Shown here: positions 13,245-17,464 of the stretch, piece after piece
Position numbering within the stretch: position 1 is the first letter of the stretch
How the letters are laid out: every line of letters begins with the position of its first letter
Assembly (NCBI GenBank): GCA_001556125.1
Contig: LSIG01000225.1
Coordinates: 1-17,464, forward strand
Reading direction: 5' to 3'
DNA: 17,464 bases
Source of the DNA: Rhizobiales bacterium CCH10-E5
GTDB lineage: Bacteria; Pseudomonadota; Alphaproteobacteria; Rhizobiales; Beijerinckiaceae
Notes under the pieces: generated by a model
Databases searched by the model: none
Told to the model about the DNA's origin: nothing
The model's input: only the letters and a program-made list of their open reading frames with translations
Made by a program: the position numbers and the translations under genes

Positions 13245-14825
13245 TCAAACCCGCTTCAGGCCCCAGGGATAGGGTGCCGAGCCTTTCTGCATGCCGGTCA
13301 GGCTCTTGCGATAGGCGGTGCGGATCATGAAGACGCCGAGCGGGATCGTGGCGGTCTCCTCAAGCGCGAGGCGGCCCAGCGCAGCGGCAGCCTTTTTCTG
13401 GCCTGCCTCGTCGGGCGCGTAGAGCCACTCTTCCGCCAGCGCCTCCGCCTTGGCGCTGTCATACCAGCCGAACCAGCCCTTCGCGCCCTGGCCGCGGACG
13501 AGATAGGACAAGGCCGGATTGCTCCAGCCCATCGCCGAGCCGGTGGTGTGGAAGATGCTCCAGCCGCCCTTCTCGACCGGCTCGCGGCTGTTGCGGCGCT
13601 GGATCACCGTCCCCCAGTCGCTGGCCACGAACTCGACATTCATGCCGAGGCTCTTGAGCAGTTCGTAGGTGACGTCGCCGAGCGGGCCGATATCGGGAAA
13701 GTCGGTCGGGCTGATGATGACGACCTTCTCGCCATTATAGCCGGAGACCTTCAGCGCCGCCTTCGCCTTCTCGACGCTCTGGGGCATCAGGTCTTCCAGC
13801 TCGCCGTCGTAGTAGGGGGTGCCGCGGAACCAGAGATTGCGCGAGGTCTTCCAGATCGAGGTGTCGTCGCCCTGGGTGGCGCGCATATAGTCTTCCTGGT
13901 TCACCGCCATGCGCACGGCCGCGCGCACCTTCGGATTGTTGAAGGGCGGCTGCAGGTGGTTCAGCCGCATGATCGCGCCGCGGCCGGACTCGTCGGTGAC
14001 CTCGCGGGTGATGTCGGCGCTGCGGGCCAGCATGGGCTGGAGATCGCTGAGCGGGCGCTCCCACCAGTCGACCTCGCCCTTGATCAGGGCATTCGCCGCC
14101 GTCGCCGGGTCGGGCAGGATCTGCCATTCGATGCGCTTGAAGTTCGCGACCTTGCCGCCGGCATTGCGGCTGGGCGGCTCGCTGCGCGGCTTGTAGGCCT
14201 CGAACTTCTCATAGGCGACCTTGCTGCCCGAGACATACTCGGCCGGCAGGAAACGGTAGGGGCCCGACCCGATGACCTCGGTGATCTGCTTGGTCGCCTC
14301 CGTCATCGCCAGGCGCTCCGGCATGATGAAGAGCGGGGAATCCGCCTTGGCGAGCACGTCCAGCATCATCGGGAAGGCGCGGGTCAGCTTGATCTCGAAG
14401 GTCTTGTCGTCGATCGCGGACGAAGACTCGATCACCTTCGCCAAGAGCTGCCCGTAGGGGTCGCGCTGGACCCAGCGCTTCAGGCTCTGGAGGCAGTCCG
14501 CGGGCTTGACCGGGCTGCCGTCATGGAAGGACAGCCCCTCGCGCAGCGTGAAACGCCAGCTCTTGCCGTCCGGCGCAACCTCGTGGTGCTCGACCATCTG
14601 CGGCTGCGGCTTGCCGGCCAGATCGAGCCCGTAGAGCGTGTCGTAGACATAGTAGCCGTGATTGCTGGTCACGGTCGCCGTCGTCCAGACCGGATCGAGT
14701 GCGGTCAGATTGGCCTGCGGCACGAATTTCAGCGTGGTGGCCGACTGGGCCGCGGCACGGCCGATGGCGGCGGGGCCGGCGAGCGTCAGGGCGGTCGCGC
14801 CCTTGAGAAATGTGCGGCGTTTCAT
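13245..14825 (-). CDS. Tat-exported peptide-type ABC transporter substrate-binding protein
   Basis: A family-5 extracellular solute-binding protein (DppA/OppA type) of 526 residues, which binds dipeptides, oligopeptides or similar amides in the periplasm. The N-terminus MKRRTFLKGATALTLAG is a twin-arginine (Tat) signal with a likely cut near AAAQ (residue 27). The family core is visible in WRFTLREGLSFHDGSPV (about residues 89-105) and ITEVIGSGPYRFLPAEY (about 180-197). ATG 14825 has an ideal ribosome site, GAGGGGGA (14831-14838), 5 bases away; a longer frame to 14861 has none. No ABC permease or ATPase lies in the window, so it is an orphan here or its partners are elsewhere. Upstream on the same strand is an amidase, 115 bases away, suggesting that the bound ligand may be an amide or peptide. 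Confidence 0.93.
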   Translation of the reverse strand: MKRRTFLKGATALTLAGPAAIGRAAAQSATTLKFVPQANLTALDPVWTTATVTSNHGYYVYDTLYGLDLAGKPQPQMVEHHEVAPDGKSWRFTLREGLSFHDGSPVKPADCLQSLKRWVQRDPYGQLLAKVIESSSAIDDKTFEIKLTRAFPMMLDVLAKADSPLFIMPERLAMTEATKQITEVIGSGPYRFLPAEYVSGSKVAYEKFEAYKPRSEPPSRNAGGKVANFKRIEWQILPDPATAANALIKGEVDWWERPLSDLQPMLARSADITREVTDESGRGAIMRLNHLQPPFNNPKVRAAVRMAVNQEDYMRATQGDDTSIWKTSRNLWFRGTPYYDGELEDLMPQSVEKAKAALKVSGYNGEKVVIISPTDFPDIGPLGDVTYELLKSLGMNVEFVASDWGTVIQRRNSREPVEKGGWSIFHTTGSAMGWSNPALSYLVRGQGAKGWFGWYDSAKAEALAEEWLYAPDEAGQKKAAAALGRLALEETATIPLGVFMIRTAYRKSLTGMQKGSAPYPWGLKRV

Positions 14826-14896
14826 GGAAATCCCCCTCGGTCGATGGGTCGGTGGCGGCATCGGACACGGGCGTAGCGAGGCCCGTCTTGGACGTT

Positions 14897-14917
14897 CCTG
14901 CCCCTGAGCGGGGCAGG
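14897..14917 (-). repeat. Stem-loop between amidase and binding-protein genes
   Basis: CCTGCCCC (14897-14904) and GGGGCAGG (14910-14917) form a perfect 8-bp stem with loop TGAGC. It lies 24 bases past the amidase stop on the minus strand. No U-tract follows in that direction, so it may be a weak terminator, a pause site or a message stabiliser. It is the only notable element in the 115-base gap besides a 6-bp ACGGGC/GCCCGT dyad. Confidence 0.4.
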
Positions 14918-14940
14918 CCCTTTCAGATGAAGTCCACGAC

Positions 14941-16434
14941 TCAGTCGAAGCCGAGGAAGCCCGGCGTGTCGGCGATGCGCGGTGCGGCAGTAAGTTTCGC
15001 GATGTCGGGCACGGGGCGCGCCGTCAGCGCGTCGCCGGCGAGCGCCGCCTCGAGCGCGGCCGCCACCGCCAGCACCTTGGCGTCGCCGCCACGCGGGCCG
15101 ACGATCTGCAGCCCGAAGGGCATGCCCGCATCGTCGAGCCCGACCGGCAGCGAGATCGCCGGATGGCCGACGGTGGTGACGGCATAGGCGAGCGCCAACC
15201 AGTGGAAATAGGTCCGGGTCGGCTGGCCGTCGATCTCGGCCGGGTAGAGCTCCGCCCAGGGACGCGGGCTCAGCGTCACAGCCGGCGAGAGGATGACGTC
15301 GTAATCCTCGAAGAAGCCCTGCCAGCGCTGGTAGATCGCGGTCTGCTGCTTGAGCGCGCGGGTGATGTCGAGCGCGCCGTAGCGCAGGCCTTCCTCGACA
15401 TTGACGCGGACATTGGGGCCGACCATCTCGGGCGTATCGCGGACTTTTTCGTACATGCCGGCGAGGAAGGCGAGCGAGCGCAGCACCTCGAAGGTCTCGT
15501 CCATGCCGGCACAGTCCGGCGTCGCCTCCTCGGTCGCGGCGAAGAGCGAGGAGAAAGCGCCAACCTTCTCGGCGAAGACCTTGCGGATGTGCTTCTCGGT
15601 CGGCGCGAAGCCGAAATCGGGCGTGATCGCGACCTTGAGCGAGGCGAGGTCGATCATGGCGGGCCTGGCGAAATCCTCAGGCCGGCGGATCGTCTGGCCG
15701 TGAATGGTGGTGGCGAGCGGGTCGGCGGCGTCGTCCCCGACCATGGTCGAGAGCAGCAGGCAGAGATCGGGAACGGTGCGCGCCATCGGCCCCAGCACGG
15801 GCAGCGGGTTCCAGCCGATCGGCCGCTTCTCGCTCGGCACCAACCCGGGCGTCGGGCGGAAGCCGACGATGCCGTTGAAGGCGGCGGGGTTGCGCAGCGA
15901 GCCGCCGGTGTCCGAACCGGTGGCGATCGGCACCATGCCGGTGGCGAGCGCGACACCCGAGCCGCCCGAGGAGCCGGCGGCGGATTTCGTCGGGTCGAAG
16001 GGGTTGCCAGTGGCGCCGTAGACGGCGTTGCGGGTGTTGGCGCCGGCGCCCCATTCCGGGGTGTTGGTCTTGCCGAGCACGATCGCGCCGGCCGCGCGGG
16101 TCTTCGCGACGATGAGCTGGTCTTCCTCGGGAACATGGTCGCGATAGAGCTGGCTGCCATAGGTGGTGCGCAGGCCGGCGACGTTCTCGAGATCCTTCAC
16201 GCCGAGGGGAAGGCCGTGGAGTGCGGGCAGGGCGTCGCCGCGCATCGTTGCAGCATCCGCGGCTTTCGCCGCAGCGCGGGCGCGCTCATCGTCGCGGGCG
16301 ACCATAGCGTTGACGGCGGGATCGACGGCGTCGATGCGGGCGATGCAGCTTTCGAGCAATTCGGTCGCCGAGAGCTTCTTGGCGCCGATCAGGACACGCG
16401 CCTCGACGGCGCTGAGGTCGCAGGGATTGGTCAA
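14941..16434 (-). CDS. Amidase (amidase-signature family), second copy
   Basis: A 497-residue amidase-signature hydrolase, close to the standard length of the family and clearly longer than the operon-encoded short amidase. The triad is complete: Lys80 in LGVKDLENVAG, cis-Ser155 in AAGSSGGSG and Ser179 in GSDTGGSLRNPA, again 24 residues apart. The N-terminal DLSAVEARVLIGAKKLS helix pair is typical of glutaminase-A-like amidases. The proposed start is TTG 16434 with GAGAGG (16444-16449) 9 bases upstream; TTG 16470 in the same frame has a poorer site. It could hydrolyse aliphatic or aromatic amides or an acyl-amino acid. It is not GatA, because no GatB/C lies nearby and the sequence around the triad is of the general amidase type. 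The 136-base gap upstream contains a 7-bp GC-rich dyad (16541-16557). Confidence 0.92.
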   Translation of the reverse strand: MTNPCDLSAVEARVLIGAKKLSATELLESCIARIDAVDPAVNAMVARDDERARAAAKAADAATMRGDALPALHGLPLGVKDLENVAGLRTTYGSQLYRDHVPEEDQLIVAKTRAAGAIVLGKTNTPEWGAGANTRNAVYGATGNPFDPTKSAAGSSGGSGVALATGMVPIATGSDTGGSLRNPAAFNGIVGFRPTPGLVPSEKRPIGWNPLPVLGPMARTVPDLCLLLSTMVGDDAADPLATTIHGQTIRRPEDFARPAMIDLASLKVAITPDFGFAPTEKHIRKVFAEKVGAFSSLFAATEEATPDCAGMDETFEVLRSLAFLAGMYEKVRDTPEMVGPNVRVNVEEGLRYGALDITRALKQQTAIYQRWQGFFEDYDVILSPAVTLSPRPWAELYPAEIDGQPTRTYFHWLALAYAVTTVGHPAISLPVGLDDAGMPFGLQIVGPRGGDAKVLAVAAALEAALAGDALTARPVPDIAKLTAAPRIADTPGFLGFD

Positions 16435-16443
16435 GTGGTCAGG

Positions 16444-16449
16444 CCTCTC
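16444..16449 (-). promoter_or_regulatory. Ribosome binding site supporting a TTG start
   Basis: GAGAGG on the minus strand is the best Shine-Dalgarno match near the amidase start and points to TTG 16434 (9-base spacing) over the upstream TTG 16470. Confidence 0.5.
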
Positions 16450-16540
16450 GTTGAGGACCGCGCGACGCAAAAGGCGTGCCTGAGGTCCGGCGAGGCGCAG
16501 TCTAGGGCAAAGGCGCCGGGCGTGAAGTGCAGGTGGCGCA

Positions 16541-16557
16541 GGGCGCGGGCCGCGCCC
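16541..16557. repeat. GC-rich dyad after the NicO gene
   Basis: GGGCGCG (16541-16547) and CGCGCCC (16551-16557) flank GGC, 13 bases past the end of the minus-strand NicO gene. No U-tract follows. It is a possible weak transcript end. Confidence 0.3.
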
Positions 16558-16570
16558 GCGGAGGGCCGCG

Positions 16571-17464
16571 TCAGCCGGCGCCGCCCGCGGCCAGGCCGAG
16601 ATAGAGCGCCGCCCCCAGGACGGCGACGAAGGCGGCGGCCAGCAACTCCAGCACCGCCAGGGCCCGAGCAGCGCGCAACGACCCGCCGCCGGCGAATTTC
16701 AGCGCGGCGAATTTGAAGAAGACGGCGAGCGCGGCCAATGCACCCGTCGTCAGGGCCGTGCCGAGTGCCATGGCGAAGGTTGCGGCGATGCCGGCCCAGA
16801 ACAGCCCGGCCGAGGCGGCGAAGACGAGGATGATGAGGGCCCCGGCGCAGGGGCGCAGCCCTGCCGCGAGCACGACGCCGGCCATCTCGCGCCAGTTTCG
16901 CAGCCGGGCGATCTCGTCCGGCGTCGGCATGTGGACATGGTCGCAGGCCGCATCATGTGCCTGTGCGCCGCGCCCGAGCGCCAGCAGCGCGCCCGCCTTG
17001 CGCCAGAGCACCCAGGTGCCGACGAGGGCGACGAGAGCGTAGCTCGCGCGCTCCACCCAGTCGGTCGCGACGGCCATGGTCTGCGCCGTCTGCCGCAGGG
17101 CGATGGTGAGGGTGCCGACCAGCGCAATCGCGACCAGGGCCTGCAGAATCGCCGCGGAAAAGCTCAGCCCCAGACCGCGCCGCAGGCTGCGGTCGTCGGC
17201 AACGATATAGCCGGAAATGACCGCCTTGCCGTGGCCAGGGCCGGCGGCGTGGAAGACGCCGTAGCCGAAGGCGAGGCCGAGCAGCCCCCAGAGGGCGGCG
17301 GGGCTCTTCGCCACGGCGCCCAGCGCCGCCGTCAGCTCGCGATAGAAGGCCGATTGCCAGGCGAGGATCAGGCCGAAGAGCCCGGTTGTGACGGGAGGCG
17401 CCTCGCGTGGCAGGGGCACGCCGAAGGGGTTGCGCGGCGGCGGGGGCGGCGGCGGGCTCCAGGC
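16571..17464 (-). CDS. NicO-family nickel/cobalt transporter (5' end outside window)
   Basis: A multi-helix inner-membrane protein of the NicO/RcnA family, which moves nickel or cobalt ions. Family motifs: FGYGVFHAAGPGHGKA in the second hydrophobic segment, a His/Asp-containing loop (AHDAACDHVH) between the third and fourth, and GLRPCAGALIILVFA further on, with about six helices in all. The frame has no stop up to the window edge. A GTG at 17419 is possible, but the residues before it (a polyproline run then RNPFGVPLP) look like the normal NicO N-terminus, so the true start probably lies beyond 17464. In many alphaproteobacteria such genes follow a DUF1007 gene, which would be off the edge. 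The direction, uptake or efflux, cannot be told. A link to the cobalt nitrile hydratase in this window is conceivable but unproven. Confidence 0.9.
   Translation of the reverse strand, partial: AWSPPPPPPPRNPFGVPLPREAPPVTTGLFGLILAWQSAFYRELTAALGAVAKSPAALWGLLGLAFGYGVFHAAGPGHGKAVISGYIVADDRSLRRGLGLSFSAAILQALVAIALVGTLTIALRQTAQTMAVATDWVERASYALVALVGTWVLWRKAGALLALGRGAQAHDAACDHVHMPTPDEIARLRNWREMAGVVLAAGLRPCAGALIILVFAASAGLFWAGIAATFAMALGTALTTGALAALAVFFKFAALKFAGGGSLRAARALAVLELLAAAFVAVLGAALYLGLAAGGAG

Noticed and set aside
14941..16434. GatA of the tRNA amidotransferase
   Set aside because: No gatB or gatC is adjacent, and the N-terminal and C-terminal regions look like general catabolic amidases.

Overview
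The window is GC-rich, dense in genes and has the codon style of an alphaproteobacterium. The TAXI-type TRAP operon with a DUF1850 gene, the GGT-like/amidase/nitrile hydratase operon and the intergenic palindrome are all of a kind common in Hyphomicrobiales (Rhizobiales), for instance Bosea- or Bradyrhizobium-like soil and root bacteria. The genus is an inference. There are no rRNA or tRNA genes, insertion sequences or CRISPR arrays, and no gene is visibly broken. One gene runs off the right edge.

Layout. (1) 204-3928, plus strand: a TAXI TRAP uptake system made of a periplasmic binding protein, a fused membrane permease and a DUF1850 protein. An intrinsic-terminator-like hairpin separates the binding-protein gene from the permease gene. 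(2) 3936-4175, minus strand: a 79-residue two-helix membrane protein, convergent with DUF1850. (3) 4312-8805, plus strand: a tight five-gene operon with an oxamate-amidohydrolase-like (HpxW-like) Ntn hydrolase, a short amidase, cobalt-type nitrile hydratase alpha and beta, and a nitrile hydratase accessory protein. (4) 8819-10075, minus strand: an M29 metallo-aminopeptidase. (5) 10203-13134, plus strand: a diaminopropionate ammonia-lyase and a second GGT-fold Ntn hydrolase. (6) 13144-13228: an elaborate palindromic repeat between convergent genes. (7) 13245-17464, minus strand: a Tat-exported peptide-type ABC binding protein, a second amidase-signature enzyme and a NicO-family nickel/cobalt transporter cut by the window end.

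Taken together the window reads as a nitrogen-scavenging island. It has two solute-capture systems and a set of enzymes that hydrate nitriles, hydrolyse amides, trim peptides and deaminate 2,3-diaminopropionate. Most reactions end in ammonia plus a central-carbon acid. Both GGT-fold proteins keep the Ntn nucleophile threonine but lack the residues that hold a gamma-glutamyl group in true GGT, so they are probably amidohydrolases with other substrates. The most provocative reading is that an HpxW-like enzyme, which by family acts on oxamates, plus diaminopropionate ammonia-lyase could dismantle the legume neurotoxin beta-N-oxalyl-diaminopropionate (an N-substituted oxamate), while nitrile hydratase plus amidase handle plant nitriles such as beta-cyanoalanine. 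This is a hypothesis drawn from gene content, not a demonstrated pathway.
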